Assembly: GCA_965230375.1 (NCBI GenBank)
Contig: CBDDKU010000027.1
Span: 124,001-188,000, forward strand
From: CBDDKU01 sp965230375
GTDB taxonomy: Bacteria; Bacteroidota; Bacteroidia; Flavobacteriales_D; Cryomorphaceae
DNA length: 64,000 bases
Direction of reading: 5' to 3'
Shown here: one piece after another, positions 16,657 to 24,979 of the stretch
Numbering within the stretch: the stretch's first letter is position 1
Layout: the number at the start of each line of letters is the position of its first letter
Notes under the pieces: generated by a model
The model's database searches: none
Told to the model about the DNA's origin: nothing
The model's input: the letters and a program-made list of their open reading frames with translations, nothing else
Made by a program: the position numbers and the translations under genes

Positions 16657-18923
16657 GCAAGCGCTTGATAGTGTTGATCGATGTTTCTTCTGAGTGATTT
16701 CTTTACGGGCTTTACAGCTTTAAATAATCTGAATATGAAAATAGGAGTTCCGAGATTTTTCGGAGTGAAAATTTCAGATAGTTTTTCAGAAGCAAGTCTT
16801 AATTCGTTGGCCTGCTCATCGTTAAGGTCCGCAGCGGTTTCGAGTCGCTCCAGGATAAGACTTAGTGGTGATTGCGGCTGAAACCCAATTCCATTTCGGT
16901 TAGCACCGATCCATACGCGCTCGAGATCCCGCCCTGCCATTATAAAGTCTTCTTTACTCTTTGTAGGTCTGGTAATAACTCCCAGACAATACGCGGATTC
17001 GGTGCTCTTCTTCGAAAGCTTTTCAAAGGCCGTTCCGCCGCCCCATTCTTTTAGTTTATCAATGACTTCTTTGTTTGTAGCGAGTTTGAACCCAGCAAGT
17101 TCACCTTCCGTAAGGTCGCACGTTTCGATGTCAATCCCGTCTTTCGAAACTTCTACATCTTCCTGGTTCCAGCGCATTTCTTCCGTGAAATTCTGGTGCC
17201 CCATAGGGTGCATGATTCTAAATCTCTCAGCAAAGGCGATTAGCTTTGCGAGCTCGTCTTTTTCATTGCCCTCCAGAATCACTAGTGAAGATCCATTTGA
17301 TGTGGCGATGGACTCTAAGTACTCAAGATGCTCCCGATCAATGGCTTCACCAAACTCTATGTTTCTATTCGTATGCCGATCAAACACCGCTCGACCCAGT
17401 TCGATATCTGTACCCGAAAGTTCTGTGGCTTCTTGAAAACTCAGATCAGCAATGCATTCGTCGTTGTCTTGCTGACAGAATACCACATTCGTTTTGTATC
17501 CGAGCGCAGAGGCCTTTAGAACAGCATTTTCCAATGATGCGCCCAGAGCAATCATTGATGCGATATCGTTGAAATCTAGAAATGAGCTCGTCAAAGATTT
17601 ATCATGTCTTAATTGCAGAGCTCCATGGTGGTATACCCATTGCCAAGGCTGTAAATTTCCCCCACTTGGAGCATGGCAGGCCGCTTGGACAATCAAGTCA
17701 GCGTCTTGCTTTGGCAATGAGCTAGGCAATTCTGGAAGCGCGACTGAAATATCAGCAAGTCGCGGTTCTTGAAATCCATTATTGATTTTTACTTCATCAC
17801 CTTTCTTGTTTCCAATAATCTCCTCAACATCCATGTAATACCTTCCCGAATCGTGAAATTGATTTAGGAAAATACGTCTTACAACATCCGCGGTAATACC
17901 TCCACCAAGTGTCACCGCTGATGCAAGTTGTGGCCAAGTGGTGATTGTTTCCCCAATTTCCAACATGCTCGCTTTGGCTCTGGTCGAAATGGTTTCAAGC
18001 CCAACGATATCGAGCATGTAGGGGATTTTATCTTCATTAGTTTCAAGCGTCTTCAAAAGCTCAGTGTTCAGGTCTCCAACTAATCCATGGAGTAGGGGAC
18101 GTTCCGGCTCAAGATCAAATCGCTCGACATCCACCATACCGCGATCACTCGCCTCCATTACCACGGGAATTCCCATCGATTTGGCCTTCTCTCTCGCGAG
18201 AATTTTGATTTCAAGACCATCACACTCATCTATCAGCAGATCCAAATCACCTCCTTCTGTAAAAAAGGAGTCCATGTTTTCATCTGTGATTCCATCAGTA
18301 AAGCATTTGAGCTTTAGGAAGGGGTCAATCTCCATTATTTCTCTGGCTACGGAAATAACTTTTGAGACACCTAAGTTTTTAATTCCTGTTCGAATCCGAT
18401 TGAGGTTTGTAAGCTCTAAGGTGTCGAAGTCGGCTAGCCTTAGCTCGCCAAACCCCCGCTCCATAGCCATGGTAACAGCTACAGATTGACCTACGGATAG
18501 GCCAATTAACCCAACTTTTTTGCAAGCCAATACTTCTTGCTCTTCAGGGCTTATTTTATAGTGGTTACGGTTTGATCGCACTTTGATGAACTCATCTTCA
18601 GGAAGGATATGAACAAGCCGATTTGACCAGGGGTAAAACACCCACAATCCGTAGTAATCAGGATTTACTCCTTCCATGTGATCTAAAGCCGCATCCTTTA
18701 AAGTTTTGCCGCTTAGTCTTTTGCGTGGATATAGGCATTTTACCAGCTCTTCCAACTGAATCAAGATGTCGTCCGTTACAATCAAGTTCTCGATCTTCGA
18801 TATTTGATGTAGTCTGTTCAGGTCTCCATCTTCACTCGGATTCAAAATCTCCGGAATCCAAGATTCAATGTCTCTTTCAATTCGCTTTTTGGATAGTACT
18901 TCAAACGTATTTTCTGTATTCAT
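16653..18923 (-). CDS. E1-like (ThiF/MoeB) adenylyltransferase fused to a nitroreductase domain (Rv1355c/MoeY-like)
   Basis: The 756 residues hold two domains after a roughly 120-residue N-terminal region. The E1-like domain (about 125-370) has the nucleotide loop VGLIGLSVGQSVA (about 135-147), LADFDTLELTNLNRIR, and the DECDG Asp motif that in MoeB/ThiF positions ATP and Mg2+. The nitroreductase domain (about 400-740) begins with ACHAPSGGNLQPWQWVY, the FMN-binding opening, and ends with GANRNGIGFQPQSPLSL. This fusion corresponds to the family named after mycobacterial Rv1355c (called MoeY); its reaction is not known to me. E1-like enzymes adenylate a carboxyl group; the flavin domain suggests a redox step on the same product. 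It is first in the five-gene minus-strand operon. Confidence 0.85.
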   Translation of the reverse strand: MNTENTFEVLSKKRIERDIESWIPEILNPSEDGDLNRLHQISKIENLIVTDDILIQLEELVKCLYPRKRLSGKTLKDAALDHMEGVNPDYYGLWVFYPWSNRLVHILPEDEFIKVRSNRNHYKISPEEQEVLACKKVGLIGLSVGQSVAVTMAMERGFGELRLADFDTLELTNLNRIRTGIKNLGVSKVISVAREIMEIDPFLKLKCFTDGITDENMDSFFTEGGDLDLLIDECDGLEIKILAREKAKSMGIPVVMEASDRGMVDVERFDLEPERPLLHGLVGDLNTELLKTLETNEDKIPYMLDIVGLETISTRAKASMLEIGETITTWPQLASAVTLGGGITADVVRRIFLNQFHDSGRYYMDVEEIIGNKKGDEVKINNGFQEPRLADISVALPELPSSLPKQDADLIVQAACHAPSGGNLQPWQWVYHHGALQLRHDKSLTSSFLDFNDIASMIALGASLENAVLKASALGYKTNVVFCQQDNDECIADLSFQEATELSGTDIELGRAVFDRHTNRNIEFGEAIDREHLEYLESIATSNGSSLVILEGNEKDELAKLIAFAERFRIMHPMGHQNFTEEMRWNQEDVEVSKDGIDIETCDLTEGELAGFKLATNKEVIDKLKEWGGGTAFEKLSKKSTESAYCLGVITRPTKSKEDFIMAGRDLERVWIGANRNGIGFQPQSPLSLILERLETAADLNDEQANELRLASEKLSEIFTPKNLGTPIFIFRLFKAVKPVKKSLRRNIDQHYQALA

Positions 18924-19055
18924 CCTTCCTTGTTGCCAGTTGGTTTATTGAGTAAAAATGGTACATTCGAAACTATTAAAGAATCGAGTTGTATCAATTT
19001 ATTTTCGACGAACAGCGATATTTAGAGTACGATAGTTGAAAATCAAGAAAGTATT

Positions 19056-19529
19056 ATGTCAGAAAAAGATGAATGCGTAAAGTCTGGGGTATTATACGTC
19101 GATGATGAAGAGAATAATCTGATAGCTTTTAAGGCTGCATTTCGAAGAGATTTCAACGTTTATACAGCGATAAGCCCTTTGGAGGCTAAAATGTTTTTAG
19201 ACAAAAGTGATCTCAAGGTGATCATCTCCGACCAAAGAATGCCTGATAAAACGGGAGTACAATTTTTATCGGAGGTCAAATTATCACACCCAGAACCCAT
19301 TAGGATACTGTTGACGGGATACTCTGATATGGAAGCTGTAATCGACTCTATTAATGAAGGGGAAGTGTACAGGTACCTTACCAAGCCATGGGATCCGAAG
19401 GTATTAAAGTCAATTATTAATCAAGCGATTGAGTTACACGACTTGAGAAAGGAAAACAAACAACTTTTGGCTGATCTTAAACGAGCCAATGGTCAATTGG
19501 AGTTCTATTTAAGGCAAAAGTTGTTGTAG
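19056..19529 (+). CDS. Single-domain response regulator with C-terminal coiled coil
   Basis: The 157 residues form an intact receiver: VLYVDDEENNLIAFKAAF with the acidic pair, phospho-acceptor Asp59 in IISDQRMPDKTG, Thr in ILLTGYSD and Lys in YLTKPWDP, followed by about 35 residues of charged helix (LRKENKQLLADLKRANGQL) and no DNA-binding or enzymatic output domain. The RYLTKPWDP form is shared with the receiver of the kinase at 12679-13785, so the two are paralogs. It is divergent from the ThiF-nitroreductase gene over a 132-bp gap, and so may be a partner of the operon's kinases. Confidence 0.88.
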   Translation: MSEKDECVKSGVLYVDDEENNLIAFKAAFRRDFNVYTAISPLEAKMFLDKSDLKVIISDQRMPDKTGVQFLSEVKLSHPEPIRILLTGYSDMEAVIDSINEGEVYRYLTKPWDPKVLKSIINQAIELHDLRKENKQLLADLKRANGQLEFYLRQKLL

Positions 19530-19540
19530 CCAAATAACAT

Positions 19541-22048
19541 TCACAGCTTTAAGAATTTGCCAGTGAATTTCTCCCCACTATCGTTGAATCCGGTCACGAT
19601 ATAGATGCCGCCAGGCAATCCAGACACATCGATAGGTAAGTTAAACAGGGTATCGGTTTCTACTCGTGCGTCAAACACCGTTATTCCACTGCTGTTTACA
19701 AATTCTATTTTTCTAATACCACAATCTTCACACAGAATGCTTACTGTGGTTTCGGATGGGTTAGGGTAGAGGAATAGCTTTTGAGCGTCAATTGATCTAG
19801 GCCAGTTCAAGCTTTGGTCATATGTTACCCATGGGCGAGCTTGCTTAATGACAAGTTGGTCATTTTCATCAATTTTATACTCAATGTCAACGGCAAAACT
19901 TGGGTTTCGTTCTGCGTTGTAGAGCTTTTCAAATTCATCATGTATTTTTGATAAATACACTCTCATTTTTGCTAGATGGTCTGGCCCCATTAAAAGAGAA
20001 TCTGGGGGCACCAGGTTTGAACGCTGGATCACATAAAATTCATCTTCATCGCCAATGAATTCATCGAGTAGAATCTCTTCTGGTTTTGTGTTTGCAGGCG
20101 GGTTGGTTACCAAGTCTTCACCCTTTTGAGAATTTAGGTAAAATGTGAAATCAGTTCCATATACCGGGTCAGCACTGACACCAACACCATTTACCTTTTC
20201 GTTAGAATAATTTGGGTGGCAAAGTACTGCCATACTTGAATTGAAGTGGTTGACCTTATAGAACGCGCGTTCTTCGAATGCGCGCAAATTCCATATGCTG
20301 GCATAAACTTGCTTAATTGATTTTTCGATATGGCCTTCCCACGGATGCTGCGTTTTTGACTCGTAAAGCCCAGCACCGCTGAACCCAGGTAAGTCTTCAT
20401 TGTTCGTACTAGACCTACATCTTATGGAAGTTCCCTCTGGAAAGGAATCTTGCATCTCACTTAGCTGTTCGCGCATCCATTCTGGGAGTGGGGCAGCTTT
20501 TATACTCTCTCGAAGGCCAGCTAACAGTACATTTCTTAATTCTCTGTCTTCTTGAAAGTCTTCGCGCTGAAGTAACTTTTCAATGGTACTGAAGAAACCG
20601 TTGTACTCCATAAACTCTTTGTAAAAATAGAATGGTACTCCATACCCGTTTGGAATGGTTCCGGATGGAAATCCAAAAGAGTGCATTGTGGCTAAATTGG
20701 CGCATTTCGCACCGAAGCCATCGTGCATTTCGAAGTTGATTTCTGAAAGCGGGAGAATAGCTTTATAAGCTAGGTTTAGTAGTGGTTCTTGAGAGCTAGA
20801 TGGTCTGATGTTTTCGAACCAATTATTGACTTCTTCTATTGAAGCTTCTTCGAGAATAAACCCATCTTGTTCAGCACGGAAGTAAACATAATCACCAATT
20901 AATGAACTTATCTTCTCATGATCAACAGCGTCTCGAATAAATGCATTGGGAATGTCATCTTGAATGGCTCGCAAATTAACGTGAGAAAGTGGTGTTTGAA
21001 TCTCGGAGGTTATAATACCTGAGACCCTGGGCAGAAAATTTGGGGCAGTTTCGTAGATTACAATATCGGTTATGCTGGGTATTTCATCAGGACTCATATA
21101 CCGCAACTTTCCATACCCTTCTGTTAAATTCAGTCCGAGATAGTCAATTTGTGAATACACATCTGACTCCAGGATGACCGATACTCTCGAATTCTCATAG
21201 AGTTCTTCTTCCCAGTAATATCCATCTTCGTTGTTGAGCGTTACGAAATAGGCCAGGTTGTTGCGTAGCACAGGCATATTCGCGGCCAGAATCTCATTGG
21301 TCCTTTGCACATCGCCAAACGCTTTTTGGCCATTATTGCTGTAGTTAAACGCAAACGTACCCAGCGTACCATTGCTCGATGGAATTGTGGGGTGAAAGAC
21401 AACATTTCCTCTACTCACGTCATCGGCTAAGTAATCTACTCCCAGCCAATCGGCAAATTCGGAGTGTAACCAGTGCGTTTCGCTATTCATGAAGTAGACA
21501 GAGGGTGTATCTGAATAGAAGTCGAGTATGATGAATTTCAAGAACTCCTTACCATTTAGGAACTCAAAAAATTGAACAACAGGGAGTTGAGTAGATAAGG
21601 CGTTGAATGTCTGGGTATTATCTATTGCGACAGCCGCATCCACTATATCCATTGGTTCTGATCTACTGAAAGGACTTTGAGCCGGTAGATTTTGATATTC
21701 AGTAAGATCATCGTATCCATCTCCATCAATATCACCTGGGTTATTCAAGTAGAATTCATGTACTTGATAATTTTCAATGGGGTAGGCTCCGAGCTGCTCT
21801 TTAATTACAGTCGTGCCGTTCTCACCGATGGTCATTGACAAATTAATCGAAAATGGTTCTTGCTCACTGTGTCGAGCCTTTAGTATGTAATACTTGTCCG
21901 CACTCGATTCAATTTCAATATTGACTTGCCCAAATGCATCTACTTCGTGCGAGAGAATATCTACAACTTGCCCATTGACTGATGTCGTGATGGATGAAAT
22001 GAGAATGTAGAAGCACAGAAGTGCGGTGTATTGAAACCTTGATGACAT
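19541..22048 (-). CDS. Secreted PEP-synthase-like protein (PEP/pyruvate-binding domain) with T9SS C-terminal domain
   Basis: The 835 residues start with a signal peptide (to VNGQ, about 27). A Ca-binding-like loop GDIDGDGYDDLTEY lies near 105-118. IITSEIQTPLSHVNLRA carries His356 in the position of the phospho-histidine of PEP-utilising swivel domains. A PPDK_N-like ATP-grasp domain follows (about 430-755) with GFGAKCANLATM, IRCRSSTNNEDLPGFSGAGLYES and the end VDIEYKIDENDQLVIKQARPW. The final about 75 residues (LFLYPNPSETTVSILCE to GGIYIVTGF) are a type A sorting domain. A phosphotransfer-type enzyme placed outside the cell is unexpected; the domain order (swivel before ATP-grasp) is reversed relative to PEP synthase and recalls plant glucan water dikinase-like rearrangements only loosely. 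Confidence 0.82.
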   Translation of the reverse strand: MSSRFQYTALLCFYILISSITTSVNGQVVDILSHEVDAFGQVNIEIESSADKYYILKARHSEQEPFSINLSMTIGENGTTVIKEQLGAYPIENYQVHEFYLNNPGDIDGDGYDDLTEYQNLPAQSPFSRSEPMDIVDAAVAIDNTQTFNALSTQLPVVQFFEFLNGKEFLKFIILDFYSDTPSVYFMNSETHWLHSEFADWLGVDYLADDVSRGNVVFHPTIPSSNGTLGTFAFNYSNNGQKAFGDVQRTNEILAANMPVLRNNLAYFVTLNNEDGYYWEEELYENSRVSVILESDVYSQIDYLGLNLTEGYGKLRYMSPDEIPSITDIVIYETAPNFLPRVSGIITSEIQTPLSHVNLRAIQDDIPNAFIRDAVDHEKISSLIGDYVYFRAEQDGFILEEASIEEVNNWFENIRPSSSQEPLLNLAYKAILPLSEINFEMHDGFGAKCANLATMHSFGFPSGTIPNGYGVPFYFYKEFMEYNGFFSTIEKLLQREDFQEDRELRNVLLAGLRESIKAAPLPEWMREQLSEMQDSFPEGTSIRCRSSTNNEDLPGFSGAGLYESKTQHPWEGHIEKSIKQVYASIWNLRAFEERAFYKVNHFNSSMAVLCHPNYSNEKVNGVGVSADPVYGTDFTFYLNSQKGEDLVTNPPANTKPEEILLDEFIGDEDEFYVIQRSNLVPPDSLLMGPDHLAKMRVYLSKIHDEFEKLYNAERNPSFAVDIEYKIDENDQLVIKQARPWVTYDQSLNWPRSIDAQKLFLYPNPSETTVSILCEDCGIRKIEFVNSSGITVFDARVETDTLFNLPIDVSGLPGGIYIVTGFNDSGEKFTGKFLKL

Positions 22049-22207
22049 GTAAGCCTCAAGATAAATTTATTTAGAATCTTATTGATTTTAGACTGAGCTA
22101 CAATTTCGAGAATGTTTAAATCTCAGAATTGACCGCTTAACGTCAAGTATTAACTTCGCCTGAGCCTAGACACTTATGCTTTAGTACGAAAGTTGAAAAC
22201 TGTTGGG

Positions 22208-22873
22208 TTACCAGGTAGGACTCGAGCTATGCGAAGTGTGTGGTTTCGAGTGAGTTTCGCCCAATTTCACGACAACCCCACCCGAAAAGTCTCCTTGAAT
22301 GATTGTGGTTGACGCTCCAGCGCCTACGCTACATCCAGAGCCTGTTCCGCAATACAGACCACCAGAACCGTATTGCAAAGGCATAAGCATCGCTGCTTTG
22401 AGTTTGATTCCAAGTCGCTCTGTGAAAAAGAATTTCAATCCACCTTGTAATGCGACGGCAAAATGCACCGATGTATCATATCTGGGGTCATCAAAGCTGG
22501 CAGTCGCAATACCTACACCAAGTCCAGCAAAAGGTGTAATGTGATCGATTTCCTTTTCATAAATACCATTTACTAAAAAGTAATTATTCCATGCTCCACC
22601 CAATTGCTCAACTTCAAAGTTGTTGAAACCGTGAAAGTCCATTCGGGTATCTTGAGCAAACCATTGTAGGCTCACAGAAAAACCTTCTCTTAGCTGGTAG
22701 TCGAGATCAACCGAAAATGATTCACTCTCGGCAATTTTGATATAGCCTAGATCACCATTGAAGTATGCATCAACTTCACCACCTACGCGGTATCCATAAG
22801 AACCACTAATCTCTAATTGAGCTGCGAGGTCTATGCTCAAGAGTACAAAGCAAAAGAGTAGAAACCTTTTCAT
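22208..22873 (-). CDS. Outer membrane beta-barrel protein
   Basis: From the ATG at 22873 (one at 22879 adds MF), the product is about 221 aa. It begins MKRFLLFCFVLLSIDLAAQ, a signal peptide, followed by alternating-residue strands (LEISGSYGYRVGG, GFSVSLQWFAQDTRM, ITPFAGLGVGIATASF, VHFAVALQGGLKFFFTERLGIKLKAAML). This is the pattern of the small OmpW/OMP_b-brl barrels of Bacteroidota. The C-terminal tail HSKPHTSHSSSPTW is His/Ser-rich rather than ending in the aromatic residue typical of barrels. Cargo unknown. Confidence 0.72.
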   Translation of the reverse strand: MKRFLLFCFVLLSIDLAAQLEISGSYGYRVGGEVDAYFNGDLGYIKIAESESFSVDLDYQLREGFSVSLQWFAQDTRMDFHGFNNFEVEQLGGAWNNYFLVNGIYEKEIDHITPFAGLGVGIATASFDDPRYDTSVHFAVALQGGLKFFFTERLGIKLKAAMLMPLQYGSGGLYCGTGSGCSVGAGASTTIIQGDFSGGVVVKLGETHSKPHTSHSSSPTW

Positions 22874-22937
22874 AAACATGTCCTGAATTTGAGCCGAAAG
22901 GTAAGGAAAAAGGTCATACTCGTCTCGGCTTATTCTC

Positions 22938-22945
22938 TATATTTG
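22938..22945 (+). promoter_or_regulatory. -7 element in front of the DUF4136-like lipoprotein gene
   Basis: TATATTTG, a perfect TAnnTTTG match, lies 35 nt before the ATG at 22981. It supports that start over the GTG at 22951, which would fall at the inferred transcription start. Confidence 0.5.
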
Positions 22946-22980
22946 TCTGCGTGTTTAAATGCACAAATACAGAATCGTTT

Positions 22981-23604
22981 ATGAAAAAATTAATTCTTGG
23001 GTCGCTTGTAGCACTCATTCTTGGTGGATGTTACCCCAAAGGCCCTGAGTATATTTCAGACCTTGATTTAGTCGTAACAAACTTTGATGATGAGTTTGAT
23101 TTTGAAGAACAAGTCAATTATTTCTTGATCGATACGGTTATCCATATTGTTGAAGATGGGAGTGACATTGACCGCACTTATGATAGACAAATTCTTGATC
23201 TTGTTGAGTTCAATATGAATAGTCGTGGATTTGAACGCGTTAATACTGTTCAGGAGTCAGACATCGCTTTAGCCGTGTCTGCCTGGTCTTCAACTACAGT
23301 TAACTTTGTATATGATTGGTGGGGCTACTGGGGTCCTTGGTATCCGGGGTATGGTCCAGGCTGGGGTTGGGGATATCCTGGTTACGGTTGGACTTACGCT
23401 TACTCTTACACTACGGGTACTATTTCAATAGAAATGAGTTATCCGGAAGGAGCTAATCAGGAAGAGATGACGATTCCTGTAGTATGGCACGGGTATGTGA
23501 ATGGACTCATTGCTGGATCCCAAGGCTCTATAGCGGATCGGATCGATTTGAATATAAATCAGGCTTTCGAACAGAGCCCTTACCTAATCTCAAACCCAGA
23601 ATAG
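22981..23604 (+). CDS. DUF4136-like lipoprotein
   Basis: I choose ATG 22981, giving MKKLILGSLVALILGGC, a normal lipoprotein signal with lipobox LGGC; an in-frame GTG at 22951 would put ten polar residues in front. About 207 aa. The order YDRQILDLVEFNMNSRGFERV then ESDIALAVSAWSSTTV matches DUF4136. Between the halves is an aromatic and Gly/Pro-rich stretch (about residues 113-140: WWGYWGPWYPGYGPGWGWGY). It is followed without a gap by a barrel gene, and the two are probably co-transcribed and act at the outer membrane. Function unknown. Confidence 0.75.
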   Translation: MKKLILGSLVALILGGCYPKGPEYISDLDLVVTNFDDEFDFEEQVNYFLIDTVIHIVEDGSDIDRTYDRQILDLVEFNMNSRGFERVNTVQESDIALAVSAWSSTTVNFVYDWWGYWGPWYPGYGPGWGWGYPGYGWTYAYSYTTGTISIEMSYPEGANQEEMTIPVVWHGYVNGLIAGSQGSIADRIDLNINQAFEQSPYLISNPE

Positions 23605-24195
23605 ATGAAAAAGATCATTTGGACAATTGGCTTTTTGGCCATTTCGGCTTTAGTTTTTGGTCAGGGACGTGCTCACACTACGCTTTATTACTCCGTTGGT
23701 TTGCCTTTAGGCGCCACCAGCGACTATATAGAAGAAACAAGCTTTCGAGGATTCTCTGTTTATGGAGACTTTTTCATTGAAGATGAATGGAGCCTTGGTT
23801 TTGGAACAGGTGTTCAGACTTATTACGAAGACTTGGGCAAGGTGACTGAAACAAGAGAAAACATAACCGTAACAGGTAAAGAGTATCGCTACATCAATCA
23901 GTTTCCGTTCTTGTTTACTGCCAAGTACCATGTCAATAGATTTGCCTCGATCACCCCACACTTCGGTTTGGGAGCAGGTTTTTACTACAATATTCAAACC
24001 TTAGAGTTTGCGGGTATTGTTGTCGATGATAATGAGTGGCAATTTGGTTTTCAGCCAGAAGCGGGTTTGGGGATAGAGCTTTCGCCGAGCACTGATTTTA
24101 TAATTGGAGCTACATATAACTATGCTTTTGATAGTAAGGACATAGACGGGCTTTCATCTCTGGGCTTTCACGCTGGACTACGCTTTATACCTTAA
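23605..24195 (+). CDS. Outer membrane beta-barrel protein
   Basis: The 196-residue protein has a signal peptide MKKIIWTIGFLAISALVFGQ and amphipathic strands ending in aromatic residues (RGFSVYGDFFIEDEWSLGFG, QFPFLFTAKYHVNRFASI, ITPHFGLGAGFYYNI, IIGATYNYAFDS), with the C-terminal strand LGFHAGLRFIP. This is the OMP_b-brl pattern. The ATG is directly adjacent to the upstream stop (TAGATG), so it is in one unit with the DUF4136-like lipoprotein. Confidence 0.75.
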   Translation: MKKIIWTIGFLAISALVFGQGRAHTTLYYSVGLPLGATSDYIEETSFRGFSVYGDFFIEDEWSLGFGTGVQTYYEDLGKVTETRENITVTGKEYRYINQFPFLFTAKYHVNRFASITPHFGLGAGFYYNIQTLEFAGIVVDDNEWQFGFQPEAGLGIELSPSTDFIIGATYNYAFDSKDIDGLSSLGFHAGLRFIP

Positions 24196-24212
24196 TTCCC
24201 AAAACCTATTTC

Positions 24213-24860
24213 ATGACTTTGAAGTTTAAATCGCTTATTGCATTTTCTGCGCTCGCAATAGTTTTAGCGGCATGTACGAGTACTAAAATCATTGGAAGCT
24301 GGAAAAACAGCGACTTCGCAGATAAGAAGTACGGGTCAATTATGATTGTGGGTCTTTCTACTAACGTCGTTGCTAAGGCCAGTGTAGAGCAGCAGATGGC
24401 TACCGTTTTAGTAGCGAAAAAAGTGAACGCCAAAGGTGCTGGGGGAATTTTTGCTCCCGAAATAAAACACACAAAAGAAGAGCAAGATCAGATCTTCGAG
24501 CAGTTTAAGGCCGACGGTTTTGACGGGGTTCTTACACTGGCATTAGTGGCCGAAGAACAAAGAACTGAGTACACTCCAGGAACCTATTCCTATGCGCCTT
24601 ATTATTCACCAGGATATTATGGAAGTTATTGGGGGTACTACGGTTATTATGCCCCGCAGGTATACTCTCCAGGCTATTATACCGAGCACAAGGTATATAC
24701 AATCGAAGCGCTGCTCTACGATGTGGAAACTGAAAAATTAGTTTGGGGTGCACGCTCAGAGACTACTGATCCAACAGATATGGATAGCTTCTCTCATGAG
24801 TACGCTGAAACAGTGGTTTTTCAGCTCCAGAAAGATCAGATGCTTAAGCCCGGTTTGTAG
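24213..24860 (+). CDS. Tyr/Gly/Pro-rich lipoprotein, DUF4136-like fold suspected
   Basis: The 215 residues begin with a lipoprotein signal and lipobox LAAC (Cys about residue 21). KIIGSWKNSDFADKKYGSIMIVGLS, a conserved-looking ADGFDGVLTLALV strand and a final ALLYDVETEKLVWGARSETTDP follow, an order that resembles the DUF4136 family. The middle (about residues 123-160) is Tyr-rich with repeats PGTYSYAPYYSPGYYGSYWG. The neighbour two genes upstream has a comparable aromatic insert. Function unknown; outer-membrane or periplasmic anchorage is inferred from the lipobox. Confidence 0.7.
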   Translation: MTLKFKSLIAFSALAIVLAACTSTKIIGSWKNSDFADKKYGSIMIVGLSTNVVAKASVEQQMATVLVAKKVNAKGAGGIFAPEIKHTKEEQDQIFEQFKADGFDGVLTLALVAEEQRTEYTPGTYSYAPYYSPGYYGSYWGYYGYYAPQVYSPGYYTEHKVYTIEALLYDVETEKLVWGARSETTDPTDMDSFSHEYAETVVFQLQKDQMLKPGL

Positions 24861-24880
24861 ATATTTATTTAGAAATTGAT

Positions 24881-24915
24881 AAGCCCCGATGAATGATCTT
24901 CATCGGGGCTTTTTG
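24881..24915 (+). terminator. Rho-independent terminator after the lipoprotein unit
   Basis: A perfect 13-bp stem AAGCCCCGATGAA / TTCATCGGGGCTT with the 5-nt loop TGATC is followed by TTTTGATTTT. It lies 20 nt after the stop of the 24213-24860 gene. Confidence 0.9.
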
Positions 24916-24927
24916 ATTTTATCAAAC

Positions 24928-24955
24928 ACAAAAAAAGGAGCCTGAAGACTCCTTT
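24928..24955 (-). terminator. Rho-independent terminator of the superoxide dismutase gene
   Basis: On the minus strand: stem AAAGGAG / CTCCTTT, loop TCTTCAGG, and a run of T continuing the stem. It lies 25 nt after the sod stop, so two back-to-back terminators separate the convergent units. Confidence 0.8.
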
Positions 24956-24979
24956 GATTGGTTATCTGTGTAGTGTAAC

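Noticed and set aside
22951..22980. GTG start of the DUF4136-like gene at 22951
   Set aside because: It would put ten polar residues before a standard lipoprotein signal; ATG 22981 restores the signal.
23484..23780. Out-of-frame plus-strand open frame (98 aa) spanning two genes
   Set aside because: It overlaps the end of the DUF4136-like gene and the start of the barrel gene in another frame and shows no protein-like pattern.
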